Shown: positions 25,185-37,600 of the stretch, piece by piece | How the letters are laid out: every line of letters begins with the position of its first letter | Position numbering within the stretch: position 1 is the first letter of the stretch | From: Phellopilus nigrolimitatus | Taxonomy: Eukaryota > Basidiomycota > Agaricomycetes > Hymenochaetales > Hymenochaetaceae | Assembly: GCA_021029095.1 (NCBI GenBank) | Contig: JAJOHG010000009.1 | Location: 1,042,304-1,106,303, forward strand | DNA: 64,000 nucleotides | Reading direction: 5' to 3' | Position numbers and translations under genes: made by a program | The notes under the pieces: model-generated | Database searches by the model: none | Told to the model about the DNA's origin: nothing | What the model saw: only the letters and a program-made list of their open reading frames with translations

Positions 25185-26120
25185 TCGCTTTCTTCAAAAT
25201 CTCGTCTCCCACCTTTTCCTCGTAATCCAGACCGCCTCTCTGCTTCTCATGGTCAAGGCGCAACTTCCAGCCTGTAGCCCTTCCTCCGCCTCCTGATCCC
25301 TCCCGAATCTCCAAGAACCGTTACAAAAGTTTGGAAAACCGACGTGACAGGCTCGTCACAGAGTCACGACCCAGCCCATCGATAAGAAAAGACGGCTTCC
25401 GCGCCGCCCTCGGCGTCGGCTCGCCGTGTCTACAGAGTCTAAACCCAATCCTTATCTCACACGCAAAAATGCTAATAAGCGGACGGGTAAACTCCCAGAT
25501 GTTCACGCGCTTGCACGCACGGTGACAAGTCCCGGTGCGAAAGGATAGGCAAAGCTGGCATATAGAGTGGGAAGGAGAAGGTATGGTGGCGGCGCTGGGC
25601 GATTTCAGCTTGCAAATTGAAAGCGGAAGGTCGGCGCGAAGTCAGGAGCTGAAGACGTGCGGCAGAGTATTGCGTGTCCGGTTCGGCGTATCACAGCGTC
25701 ATACTCTCGTTTCTAAAAATCATCAGAATTGTTGAATAACTCGCCTTGTCTTCAGACATAATGTGGGAAGGAATGATATCCTATGCGCGATCAAGTTAAA
25801 TCAAATCAAGTTTACTCGGCTGGTGATCAGCATGCATGAGACGACGTCTCATAACATTTCCTTTACTTCTAAGCTATGGTCTCTGAAATCGACCCCGAGT
25901 TCATTAGTCAACGGCTTCTCGCGCTCGGTCTTCGTAAGCTCAATTCGAGGCTGAGTCGTCCGCATGTCAGTCTTTCCTTATTTTCAGTTCAGGCTCACCT
26001 TTATCAAACAAAATGAGCCGTCTGTAAGACAATTATTCGATTGGAAGATATACGACACTACTGACAAAAACAGATATACAATGAGGAAAGCATGTAAATA
26101 CTGAAATAGTGAAAGCACAT
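25185..26120. other. Intergenic region between IMP3 and NLR copy 1
   Basis: Convergent 3' ends of IMP3 and the first NLR. No coding family recognised; becomes AT-rich towards the NLR. Confidence 0.5.
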
Positions 26121-26606
26121 TCATGCAACTTTGGTTTGACCAGCTACCAAGGCCCATGATTCACCATGAACATATTTCGACCAATCAATTGTCAATGGGT
26201 TCTTAAGTGGTGGGATACGGACAGCACAAAAGTTGTCAAAGTATGCAGTACAATACTCTCCAGGTATCCACAATAAAAGACCACCTGTAGAACTCTTAAG
26301 CCATTGACTTTCCTGTGTCATATGTGGGAGTTCTGGACTATGGCCTTTTTCAAAAATTCCATTTTTTCCTATATCTGATGGCCAGACACGAATTGATTTA
26401 TCATTGTGGGATGATAATATATACTTCCCATCATAAGAATGGGAAAGAGAAGTAACACCACATGGGAAAAAGTGTTCCATTCCATAGGAAGCAATAGTCT
26501 TCCTGAAAAACCGAAAATTCTCTCGTTGTCTCAGATAGGGCATACCACGAGTCCTTAGAACTCGTGGGTACCCATGACCCGACCCGGACCACAGATCCGC
26601 ATTCAC

Positions 26607-26630
26607 GGATCACCCGTGTACGGGTGATCC
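26607..26630. repeat. Subterminal palindrome, copy A
   Basis: Ten-base arms GGATCACCCG and CGGGTGATCC around TGTA, about 70 bp in from the element end. Present at the same place in copies B (29700-29723) and C (49596-49619). Possible transposase-binding or hairpin site. Confidence 0.7.
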
Positions 26631-27115
26631 GTGGGAAACGGATTGTTGCGGGTCCGGGTTGAGATTTTTCAAATTTTCAATACCCGTGGGTAGGTCACAA
26701 GTATTCAAGGTCTGACGAGCAGTAGTAGTGGTCAGAAGCGGGGGCGGGGGCACACAAGTCAAGTCTAAATCCAGTCGTTCGTCAATCGACCGGTCGGCCA
26801 GGCGCTGGGGAGGGACAACGTAGAGAGCGGAACGGCGGAACTACCACGCGCACAGTACAGTGTACGTGCGGAGCCCGCAGCTCCGCTCGCGCTCGCTCCG
26901 CGTTTCCTGCTGGCGCTCGCGCGGGTGCACACCCACCCCATGCGCATGCGCATGTGCGAGGCTCGTCGGGCGGTGCATGGACGCGTTGTACGCCGTGCTC
27001 ACGCGCTTCTCATTGTCCAGCACGACCATCGTCGTGTCCTCGTCCCCGCTATAGCCCCTCATGGTGCCCATGCCGCCAAAGCCTCTTCGTGGGGTGTGCC
27101 TTCGGGACGACCTTT

Positions 27116-27465
27116 GAGCTGCGCAAAGCGCATGTCGAGGTGGCGCTGCAACATGTTCGCGTCGGCGAGGTTGATCGAGTGGGGCTGATGCGCGTACTTG
27201 GCAACATTCGAGAGATGCAGGCGCAACATCTCATTTAGCCGACGGAACTCGACCTTACGCTGGTGCCTGAGGCAGAACTTGAAGGCCTGCTGCGCAATTT
27301 GCTGTCGGATGTAGAATACTTAGATAGATGCAGACAATCGGAAAAACTTGAAGCGCACCTGATAAATGCCCTCGAGCGTGGCATTGTTTTTCAGCGTCTC
27401 GAGCGCTGTGCGGTACAGATGCTCTCCGGGGTTTCGCTTGCCTCGAGGTCGTCGACATCAACGAA
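27116..27465 (-). pseudogene. Captured eIF3a (eIF3 subunit A) fragment in element A
   Basis: The minus strand encodes VDVDDLEASETPES, then YRTALETLKNNATLEGIYQ, a retained intron, and QIAQQAFKFCLRHQRKVEF...LNEMLRLHLSNVAKYAHQ, the N-terminal PCI-proximal region of eIF3a. Compared with the family, a stretch of about 30 residues between TPES and YRTAL is missing. No start or stop of its own; it cannot make a working initiation factor. Presence of an intron shows DNA-level capture. Confidence 0.8.
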
Positions 27466-27958
27466 AGCAATTCGACGGTGTACCCGTTGTCGCCAAGCCG
27501 TCCGGGAAAAGACCGTACCCGCATCCACGCCAATGTCGAAACGGCGACACCGCGAACGCCTTGAGTACACGCGGTAGCCGCGCGAGATTCAGAGCGACGC
27601 TGTAGTCCTGCACGAACCCCGCGCGCGTCCCCGCACCGGCTTCGAAGGGGCGCCCGTTCATGTCGAACCTCCCGCCGTCAAGCATCTGTGCGAGGGCGAC
27701 CTCCTGCGCGAGTGGGAGCGCGGACACGCGCCCAGCGCAAGGAGCGCGGCGTACCGGGAGTGCGGGGTCGACTTGCGCGTGCTGGGCTTCTTGTGTGTGT
27801 TCCTCGGGTGAGCGGGCTGGGTGTAGGGGGGAGCGCGAGAAGAGGAAACAAAAAAGTGCTTTTATGCGCAGGGAGAACATACCCATACAACATGTGACGG
27901 CCAGCGGAGGGAAAATAAAACACCATCATCACACTGCGCCCTGTCCACGGGCCGACGC

Positions 27959-28498
27959 TCACTCCTTCGCCTCTTCATCATCATCCTCGCCCTCGTCCTC
28001 CTCTGCCTCGCGCGCCGCTCGACGACGGCGGTCGCGATGCGGTCGAGATCGCGCTGGTTGTCCTGCGAGATGTGCCGGCCGTCGGTGTCGCTCAGCTCGA
28101 GCACGCCGATCTTCTCGAGCGACTGGCAGACCTTGCGCTGCACGCTCGCGCTCGCGTCCGCGTGGTGGCTTGGCCGGTTCCCGCGGCGGTTGCGTCCACC
28201 GTGCAGTTTCGAGAGTGCGCCAATGCCGACGCTTTTGCGCAGGTAGATGTGACGAGCGACGGCAGCTGTAAGAGACACCGATGCGGATATGAACACAGCG
28301 AAAGAAAAAGTTCAGTTGTATACGTATGTACGAGAGCTGCCTCGAACGCACCGGCGCGCGTGTAGTACCAGTCAGGGTCATAGGGAGCAAGCTCCTTGAA
28401 GTGTCCGGTCTTGACGATGTCCACCTGTGTCGTAAAACCTCGAGCTTGCCGGAACGCTTGAGGCGGGGCCGCATGTTCAGAGATGAACGCGTCCGTAA
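27959..28498 (-). pseudogene. Captured ribosomal protein eS19 (RPS19) fragment in element A
   Basis: The minus strand reads [37 protein letters not shown], a retained intron, [40 protein letters not shown] and DGRHISQDNQRDLDRIATAV, the eS19 family. The acidic tail ending EDDDEEAKE and a stop are also present. Frames change at least twice near [10 protein letters not shown] and once near AVVE, so it is a decayed copy. The first exon(s) are doubtful. Confidence 0.88.
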
Positions 28499-29320
28499 GC
28501 CTGGCATTTTTGGGGCGTGTTGTTTTCTTGAGCGAGAGGGAGCAGAGGCGCGTGAGCGGGGCGAGCTTCGTCGTCTTCTCCGCGGCGTCGGTCGGATTTC
28601 ATGCGCCCATGAGGCTTGGTGTGGGCATGCGGGATGGATAGCGGCGGGCTTGCTATGCTCGAGAAGTGGAAGACAGGAGACTCAGGCGATGCGCGCGAAG
28701 AAAGGTGGATGACAATGCGACCCGCAGGGAGCTGTGAACAAACCCGTGACCTCCGTGACCTGGAACCGTGGGAATTCGGTGACCCGTGAATCCGAGTCCC
28801 AACGGGTCCAGGTCAAGCCGGGTCCGGGTTGAGGTTTTTCGGTCACGGGTAGATCCGCCAACAGGTCCGGGTCAACCCGGGGATCGACTCGTGGTATGCC
28901 CTAGTCTCAGACGACCTTTTGGACAATAAGGTTCCCAAAAGTAAATCATTCCAATGGAAGTTCGAAAGCTAATCACAATAGTTTCACCATTTGGTTCATA
29001 AACAGCAGGACTGAGATGTCTCATAGGATCTGGCCGGGTGCCAGCAATTTGAGTCCTTGATTTAACATCTGCCATGTGTACATCTTCACGAGTTCCAGAT
29101 AAAATGCTTTCTCCATCTGGGGAGTAGCAGATAGAGTGTATTGGTTTTTTATGCACTCTTTGTATTTTTTCTTCCATAATGCCAGTTTCTACATTCCAGA
29201 TACAGATATTCTGATCATCAGATCCACTTGCAATATGTTTTCCATCAGGAGAGTAGGCAATAGCATTAATTGGTCCACTGTGACTTTTGAGTGGATTTCC
29301 AAAGACTAGTGTACCTGTTT

Positions 29321-29794
29321 TAGGGCATACCACGAGTCGATCCCCGGGTTGACCCGGACCTGTTGGCGGATCTACCCGTGACCCAAAATCCTCAACCCGG
29401 ACCCGGCTTGACCTGGACCCGTTGGGACACGGATCTACGGGTCACCAAATTCCCACGGTTCCAGGTCACGGAGGTCACGGGTTTGTTCACAGCTCCCTGC
29501 GGGTCTTTACTGATTACACATATCATATAAAATTATATTAGGTTGTTAAATGAATAAGTTACAAGTATGCAAGTTGATACATACAACATATGTACAATAT
29601 ACAAATGAATGAACCAGCAAAAAATATACTTATGAACTACCCACGGGTATTATAAAAGTACAAATTCTCAACCCGGACCCGTGACAATCTGTTTCCCACG
29701 GATCACCCGTGTACGGGTGATCCGTGAATACGGATCTGCAGTCCAGGTCGGGTCACGGGTTTCCACGGGTTCTAGGGACTCGTGGTATGCCCTA
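29321..29794 (-). mobile_element. Short hAT-like non-autonomous element B (474 bp)
   Basis: Same 18-bp terminal inverted repeats as A and C. Target duplication ACCTGTTT at 29313-29320 and 29795-29802. The first 185 bp (29321-29505) and last 160 bp or so align with the ends of A/C. The central 130 bp (29506-29635) is AT-rich and unrelated to the cargo of A/C. The common left arm stops exactly after CTGCGGGTC in both, marking the cargo boundary. It is inserted in WD40-coding sequence of NLR copy 1. Confidence 0.92.
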
Positions 29795-32700
29795 ACCTGT
29801 TTCTCTTTCCCATATGCAAAGTGTACAATCAGAAGACCCAGATGCAAAGTGGTTGCCATCAGGTGAAAAGGCAACACAATCAATACTGCCTGAGTGACCT
29901 ATTATTGGTTCTCTGGCAAGATTGCCTGTGTGCATATTCCAAATGCAAATAATACCATCATCGTACCCAGCCACAATGTTATTATTGCCATCAGGGGAGC
30001 AGGCAATGGACAGGACTTTTCTATGTGTGCTTCTTTTGAGGGGCTCTCTAACAGCCAATCCTGTTGTTGCATCCCAGATGCAGATAGTATCCTCTCCAAA
30101 GGTTGACAAAATATATTTGTTGTCAGGAGAGTAAATAGCTGTACACCTTGCTGTGCTCCCTTCCTTCTTCAGAGCTTCATTTTTATCCTGAGTTGAAAAT
30201 GTAATCTTTTCTGTGATGATCTGCACTTTATTTGGGAATAGAGGAGAGAAGCTTTGAGAAATGAAGCTGTCTGAAGGTGCCCAAGGTAGAGCAGATATAT
30301 AAAGATGAGGTGTACTGTGATTTATTATATCCTGAAAGACAGTTATGAACTCATAGCATTCCAATGCAACAGTAGAAATGATCCCAAATCCCTTGATAAG
30401 TCATTTTCAGTTACACTCTGTATATATGTGGTACAATATCTTACCTCATAGAGTTTAACAACTTTGAGCATGGCATATCTGCCTTCCTGCACACGTCTGA
30501 TCAGACTCAATGCTTCAATCCAGTACAGAATCCTTGGGTGACACAGAAACTCTTCAACAAGCTTTGAGGTTTCTGCACAGCTGGAAGAACACAAATGATA
30601 TGACCAATACAAGCAACTGTACCGGAGCTGTGGAGAGATGTACATGGAGATCCTTTCTTTAAGACCTATAACCAGCCTATTTGGAAGATAGGATGTCTTC
30701 AGATCACAGATATTGAACCTGAGCTCAGATATCATGACCTGCAAGCATTTCCTTGCTACACTCAGTTCCAATTTGATTGGATCAGAGTGAAATTGTTGGG
30801 AACGGGTACTGCTATTCAAAAAGTCCAGAAAGGATGGGTGCAGCACACGGATGGCTCCATCAGCAGCTGAATCTCTGTATAGAACAGAAAGCAAGCTATC
30901 AATGATTCTCACAAATGTGAGTTTGGGAATATTTCTGCCATCAGGAAGTGTAGGCAGGAGCTCAAACAGAGCATTCTCAGGGAGTGGTTTATTCTGTGCT
31001 GTGCTTGTGATGGTACCAAGGATTGTTTTCACAATCATCACATTGTCTGGATTTCCTTGGCTGACTTCCTGAATAACAGTCCTGTATAGTGCATCAAGAC
31101 CAGCCTCAGCACCATATGCAGAGTCCTCAGATTGCTTGGATAACCTGAAAATCTTCTCTACTGCATAGTTTGGGTCCAAGCTGTCAGAAATGAACTTGCA
31201 CACAGTGCTTGCCCATATGAAGAGTCCAAATGCCCACCCAGAAAGTGTTACAACCTGCTTGTCTTTGAGCCAATGTTGGTCAAGATTTTCAATCAGACTC
31301 AAATGCATTCTTGTGAAAGCAACAATGTCCTGTTTTGCATTAAACGATCTGATGTCTAGTTGCTTTATAAAGCCTGGATCTGTCAATGAAAAGGGCTTCT
31401 GGATTTCTGGAACAAGCCTGCTGGTAAGAAAGACTTTGATCCAAGGAACAGTGTCTGCCAATTTGACAATGTAGCTTGCTAGTTCAGCTCTTGTCTGGGA
31501 GTTGCCAGACTCATCCAAAGCATCAATCACAAAGATCACTGGTATTGGAGGTTTTTGCAAAATGGATAGCAATGGCTTTTTGAAAAGAAGGTCAAACTGC
31601 CAGGCTAGATTCTTTGCATCCACTTTTGTGCTCTCACTGCCCTGCAGGACTGACAGGATGGCTGAGCGATAGGGCTCATGCCACTTTGCTATGTGGTAGG
31701 CTAATGTAGGAAGCAAATAGGTTGGATCATGGAGAATAGGGTCATCCCTCTTGCATAAGAAGCAACCTGAAAGAAGATTCTGCTCATTGAGCATATGCGC
31801 AACTGTATTTGAGACAGAGGTCTTTCCAGAGCCTGCCAAGCCATACACCCAACAAAGTTTGGGAGATGCAGGGTCAGCACTGTTGGCCCACTGAGCGACC
31901 TGTTCAAGAAGTGCTGATCTCGTCCCTTCCAGGCAGCCTTTGTCAGGATGGAAATAAGCATTCTCAGCAGGATGCAGATGCCTGAGCTGCTGGTCCTCTC
32001 CAAGCCTCTCTAAGAAGAGAAGTTGAGCTAACCCCACTTCGAAGCATCACGGAAAGTATTAGATTACCTGTATTGAGCAGAGTTTTCCAAATCTCCATCT
32101 TTATGTACCAATCATAGACATCCTTTAGCTTTCTGAAAGATGCCTTAAAGTCATCAACACTCTTCTGTTGAGAGGAAATCATTTCTCCTAGAGACCCGTA
32201 AGTATCCTGGCTAGAAAAGAGCCTAGGAGACCATACCCAAGGCACTCATGGAAGAATACTCGATGATGAAATCAGAAGCCTGCTTTATGAGGGTGAGCAT
32301 CTTAAGGACGGTCTGCTTCGTGTTGTTGCTCTTCATCAACTCGGTCGGCACAGTAGCCTTAGAAGTGAATGGCAGAAACGAAGTCAAGTCTTCAAGAAGA
32401 TCCAGGGCTGACTGGTGACAATCCTCCTGCTGCTGGCATTGCTGTTGCGACGTCAGTGATGATATATACGTTGGTGATCTTATGTTACCTCATATAGAGC
32501 CTTTATAGCTGCGATCCCTGCTGCAGCACCCGGATGGATCTACTTGATGTCAGCACAAGATCCAAGAACACAAGCACGCGGAAGCTCACGTCTGACACCA
32601 CTGCTGCAAACTTCATAATCACGTCCACAAGCCCGCGTGCTTGCCCGAGCCTTTCGAGAATGATCTCTTTCTGAGCGAGTTGCTTTGTAGCTTCTTCAAC

Positions 32701-33565
32701 GCGATCTTCAACTATCTCAGCCAACTTGAGTCCCGGGTGGCATCAGCTTAGCACTTTTTTTCTTAATTTTGCTATAAATGACTTACTGCGACGGCCGTAG
32801 AGGACGATAGACTCAGCAAGATCTTCTTCTGTGGGTCTGGCACGGGTAATACGGGTTAAGGCAATGGGACATCATTCATATATAACGGCTGTACATACCG
32901 TTGAACTGATTCAAATGTTGATCGCCCAGTTCCGACCCGGCCACGCTGACGGTCGTGAATACCTTAGTTCTCTTAAAGCAGAGCAGTTCTTGAACCGACA
33001 CGGAGAGCGTTGCGGAAGTGGAAAGAAATCTGAGAGGTAGTTGCATAAATAGTCACGGTCCGTCAGTTAACAGCAGCGACGGCATGCACTCACAGTTCTC
33101 CCTCCCATCTCACGGCTTCTTTCTTCCCGAATTTCAGAGTGGCGTTTGCCATCCCGTCGCTACTTTCGAACTTGATGATGAGTCTATGCTTCGGCCGGTG
33201 AGTGACGAAGTCCACTTCGATGCCTATGCGAAGAAGTGAGCACGGAGACAGGTACAGGTAATGTTGATCTATACCTTGAACGCTGCGCAAACGGACTCTG
33301 TTAGCAAAGGGATTGATCCCGAAGAATTGAAACTTGTCGACTCACCGAACCTGGTCCGCACTCGCATGACTTGGCGGGTCTTGTGTCGGTGACATGTTGA
33401 GGTCAGTCAGGAAATCGAGATACTTGCGAGCGAGACGATGGTCAAGAACAAGTTGTGAGCGATGTCGTTATCGATGCGACACACGCTTCCCAGTGCTAGT
33501 ACTCCCGAGAGAGAAGACTTTGATTCTTGGGCTTCGTTCCCATACAAGGTTCCGATTCACTTCCC

Positions 33566-34634
33566 GCTGAAGGCTTTTCTTTTTTAATGAAAAACGACAG
33601 CAAAATTTTCCCCTGCTTGGCATACTGGACTCGATGTATGAAATGAAGATCTTTAGTACTTACCTCTTTGCTAGGCAGAAGAGTCAGATTCACTGGTTTT
33701 ATGTAGCGATGTGTACGATCGTTTGACCACCAAGTCACCGACAGCGAGCGTAAGTCCGGAACACTTAGCTGGTATCCGTAATGCGCCATTGTTGATTTGT
33801 GCGAGCATACAGCGAGAACCGCGCTGGAGTAACCACAAGTTGACTAGTAGAAATACAGTTATTTCACTGAGGCTCGAAACGATGACGCTGGTATTTGACA
33901 CACGTTGTCTCGTGAGTATACGAGTCCAAACTATCATCTAAGACGTTGAGCTCAGATTATGGCTCAGATTATGCAGCGAAACTAGCACAGTGGGATTTCA
34001 AGATTTTGAAATGCGAGACTCGATAAAGACAGACAAACGTGCTAGCGCTTCAAATTTGGCAGTTCGCTGAAGCCACGACCTACGACTTCCAACTACATAT
34101 AAAATCTATTGCAATACGAGATTCCTTTGACAATCTGCATTCTATATACGAGGAACATGCATATGCTTCGAGCACTTCGAATTGAATTTGGGAGCGGGGG
34201 AGGGTGGATTAGAAAGCGTATCAACTAGTTGCGACTGAAGATATAAAGACGCGCTGTGAAGCACAGTATTATGGTACTTAAATCATTGCTTGGGTGGAAA
34301 AGGGAGGAAAGGATATGGGGCACAAAAGGCGAATGACTGTGATGGATGAATGGGTATGAGTACAGATGCATATGCAAAAACGAAAAGAAAAATAACAGAC
34401 GAGAAAAGGAGAAAGAGGAAAAGTCTGCATCACTGAAAAGTAAGGAGGAAAAAGAAAAGATATTGCATAGAATCCCTAAGATCGGCATGCACAGAGGAAG
34501 AAACCAAGGAAGGAACATACTACAGCGGAGACCGGGAATATATGCACAGCGTTGGGAGAGGCGCAGGGCTAAGGTTGCGCCTGCGCCTCGAGGCAATTTC
34601 AAAGTTCGGCCGGGCCGGGCGTCGGAAGGCTTAC
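33566..34634. other. Intergenic region, NLR copy 1 upstream and PNUTS-like 3' flank
   Basis: No gene recognised. 33566-33950 is NLR upstream sequence beyond the duplication. 34200-34630 is probably 3' untranslated sequence of the PNUTS-like gene, with a purine-rich GAAAAAGGAGAAAGAGG stretch near 34400. Confidence 0.5.
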
Positions 34635-37600
34635 CTACCAGGGCTGCTGGCCCGGCGGACCTTCATGCGCAAAGTCACACGTATCTCCAAATTTGCACCT
34701 ATCCGTCACAAGAATATTAGTCACGTCCGGCAACAATTGCGTTTTCACACCAAAAAGGGGAAGGAGGGAAGAGAAGAGATCAGACGCTCGCCTTCCTTGT
34801 GCGTAAAAAGTGCATGGTTTTCGTCTACTTTTAAAGTCGCTCCCGCTGCCGCCTCCGCCTACGCGCTCGCCACCGTTCCCTGATCCTCCGGGCCCACCCC
34901 GTCCGCCGCGTCCGCCCCCACGCCCCCGTCCACGGAACCCTGCGCGGTCCCCGCGATCGCGGTGGTCAAGCCCACGCCCACGCCCTTCGCGTTCCTCACG
35001 TTCCCGCTCGTCATATCCGTATTCCGAATACGGCTGCTGCGGCTGAGTTTGTTGTTGCCCGTAGGCGCCCCATACCCCAGCCGCCTGCTGCTGTGCATAG
35101 GCTGCGGCCGGGTCTGTGCTGTTCGCGCCGAACCCGGGCAAGGCGCCGCCGAACTGCGCAAGCTGCGCGGCGAGGCTGCTGAGCGCATTCGGGTCCAGCC
35201 CGAGCGTTCGCAGGTCAATATTCGACGCATAAGCATTCATTGCCGCCGATGCGGACGTTTCACCCATAAGGGCATCATTTGTCGCACCATTCACAATCGC
35301 GACACCGTTTCCATTCACACCAGGATATTCGCTCACTCCCGTTCCCATGATATTGCCCACACCACCAGCCTCCGCCGATGAGCGCAACTGCCCGACAAGA
35401 TCTGAGACGCTCATCGCCTGCTGGAAGAACGGCTGGATTTCCGCGCCGACAATCATCGTCCGCACACTCGCATCGACCGCGTCCGCGGCGATTTGGTTCA
35501 CAGGCTCGGCGGGCGAGTCTGGTATCTGTGCGGCATTAATGTAAAGCGAGCCGAGTGTGCTCTTCTCGCGCTCCTCCTGTGCATCCTTCTCTAGACTATC
35601 GCACCCTCGTGGGCGGATCGAAGCTTCAATGTCCTCCGGGAATTCGATCGCTGTGGATTTACTTTAGTTGAGACCGTGGCCATAATATGAAAAAAGAAAT
35701 AAGCTCACCCTGAGGTTCGGACCAATCCACAGCTTCTTCGAACAAGTGTCTATGTAGCGCAGCACCCTCTGCTCTTTCCAGATCACGGATACTGTGCGCC
35801 GATTGTGATCCCTGCGAAAAAAAAATCCAATAAACATCAAACACAGACAAGACACAAGAAAAAGGTAACTCACATCGGCAGGATCGTCGTCATACACCGC
35901 CTTCTCAATAAGCTTGACCTTGCACAACTGAGCCTCGGGCGCCCAGGTCACCACCTTGCGCTTCTTCCCGCTCTTCGTCAGACCCGGCTCTGCCGCCACG
36001 GCTGCCACGGCTGCGCCCGCACTCGCCGGTGCAGGCTCAGGCGTAAGCTGCGCGGACGGCGCACGTGCCTTCGCCATGCTCTTCAGCGCCTCCTGGAACG
36101 GATCAATGTTGTTCGGTTGCGCGATGTTCACGTCGGTCCTCCCCGCGCCCGCGGCAGACGCGGGTGGCGCCTTCTTGAAGCTCGGGAGCTTCGGCTTCGG
36201 CTTGGGCGCAGAGAAGAAGGCGGAGTCTGCCTTTGCGTCCTTGACTGCGGTGACGACTACCTTCTCCTTCTTCACCTTTGATGACGACGCGACAGGGCCA
36301 GAGGCACCGGTGAGCGAAACCTTCTTCGCGGGCGGTGCAGCCTTCGACGACACGTCGGATAGCTTTCTTTTCTTCGTCTTGTCTGTGTTCGTATTCATGA
36401 TTTTTTTTTTTTCGTTCGCCGCAAAAAATATTTCAAAAAATTATATAAAAATAGAATAAAAATAATCGATATTTAGTATGCATTATTTCGGACAGCTGAC
36501 TGACATGACCCACCCTCTATTTCGGCTTTTTTGTTAGGGGAATCCGGAGGAAACATTGTTCGCCATTTTCGCTCGATGTTGGATGCCATATCTTTGATCG
36601 CTGTAACAGGGATAATGTAGCAAACAACCAGTTAGATACATGTCTTTTTTTGTAAAATTTCGATGCCCGATACAAAGTTCGAAAAATGCGGCGAAGAGGA
36701 GGAATAAGTTTGGGATATGCATCATGATGGCCGCCAGACTTTTCTATTTCCTCTAATGAGAAGAGTTGTTCAAGATGTACGTTTCGTAATACTCTTGTTT
36801 GCAGTTGAAGGCCGCTTCGTCTCGGCTGAAATCTAATTCGAAGAAGGCGACTTGTTGACTTACCCGGCGGAGGATTGCCATCTCTCATCTTCAGTATGCT
36901 TTTAACAATTTTGCCTATCCCATTGTCCGCCAGTTGCTCAAGCGTCAATGGCAACCGATCAACCACCTAATATGGTAGAGCAAAGCACGACAAAGAGGCA
37001 GGAAGGCGCGTTCAGACAAATGGGGAGGAGTCAGCAAAGACCCGCAAGGCGCATAACGAAGAAACCACCACTCACGTGCAAAAGCGGCATGATCGTCTCT
37101 TCCCAACGCCCGTCGTCCTTATCCGACGCACCATGCTTAAGCCAATTCTTCAGAATGACTATCGCCTCCTCACTGTCATTCCATGCACGAAAAAATTGAT
37201 TCCCTGCGTTGTCGCGGATCTTGGAGGCGATCTGCGTGCGCAGCTTAGCCGGGACACTACTTGTACCATAATCTTTTATCGCGTCGACAAATGACTTCAC
37301 GGTGCTCGCATTCGATAGCGCGCTCGGTGAAAGCAAGGTGCTAAGCTTCGCGACGAACGCGGCCCTTCGCTCTGCTGGCGAAGGAGCCGGGGGCGAGGGG
37401 AGGGGCACAGGAGCATTTACTTGAGAAGAAGAGCTAGCTGTGAGGTTAGTCTGTACTGGTGTCTGTGAAGAGTTGGAAGCAGGACCGGGCATGGGATGAT
37501 GATACATGAACTGTGGGTATCCCATGCTTAGCTGCTGAGGATTTAAAGTTCGTTGCTGCTGGTACATGTGTTGCTGCTGCATATACAATGGATTGACCGT

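Larger units (their letters stand above)
26536..28903 (-). mobile_element. Pack-type hAT-like element, copy A (2,368 bp)
   Basis: Both ends carry the 18-bp inverted repeat TAGGGCATACCACGAGTC. The flanking 8-bp target duplication GTCTCAGA is at 26528-26535 and 28904-28911. The 8-bp duplication and TAGGG start fit the hAT superfamily. No transposase is encoded, so it is non-autonomous. Subterminal sequence is full of ACCCGGACCCG and GGTCACGGGT words and a perfect palindrome. The interior holds pieces of host genes (eS19, eIF3a, and unassigned sequence). Same length as copy C, and identical in the terminal and open-frame sequence compared. Confidence 0.93.
26121..33395 (-). pseudogene. NLR-like STAND protein copy 1 (C2-like/NACHT/WD40), disrupted by two transposons
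   Basis: Fungal NOD-like receptor. The start at 33395 gives MSPTQDP..., and short exons at the 5' end encode a C2-like fold (GIEVDFVTHRPKHRLIIKFE). A helical region follows (AEIVEDRVEEATKQLAQKE). The NACHT exon carries Walker A GLAGSGKTSVSN (about 31815-31850) and Walker B VIFVIDALDES (about 31510-31540). After an intron near 30370-30420 come WD40 blades such as AIYSPDNKYILSTFGEDTIC and CVAFSPDGNHFASGSSD. Element B (29321-29794) enters after ...ERETG and gives an immediate in-frame TAG. Element A (26536-28903) enters after ...GRLR. Removing each element plus one 8-bp duplicate restores a continuous frame to the stop at 26121, so the gene was intact until recently. A truncated receptor with about three WD blades could still be made. 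Confidence 0.85.
26121..33565 (-). repeat. Left arm of the inverted NLR duplication
   Basis: Homologous in reverse orientation to 43035-49992. Similarity starts about 170 bp upstream of the NLR ATG (the CTCTCTCGGGAGTACTAGCA sequence, near 33490-33520 here) and ends close to the stop codon. The arms differ by scattered substitutions, so the duplication is older than elements A and C. Confidence 0.85.

Noticed and set aside
27959..28507. Long GC-rich open frames in the transposon interiors (for example 182-203 codons) as novel genes
   Set aside because: They overlap in several frames, and the only family matches (eS19, eIF3a) are broken by frame changes. They are cargo pseudogenes.
26121..33395. 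The NLR pair as one palindromic assembly artefact
   Set aside because: The arms differ by many substitutions and by the number and sites of insertions, so they are true paralogs; only the A and C elements appear identical.
36399..36530. An independent gene starting at MNTNTDKTKKRK (36398)
   Set aside because: A GT-AG intron joins the TFIIS-N exon directly to DKTKKRK in frame, and the PNUTS family has both parts in one protein.
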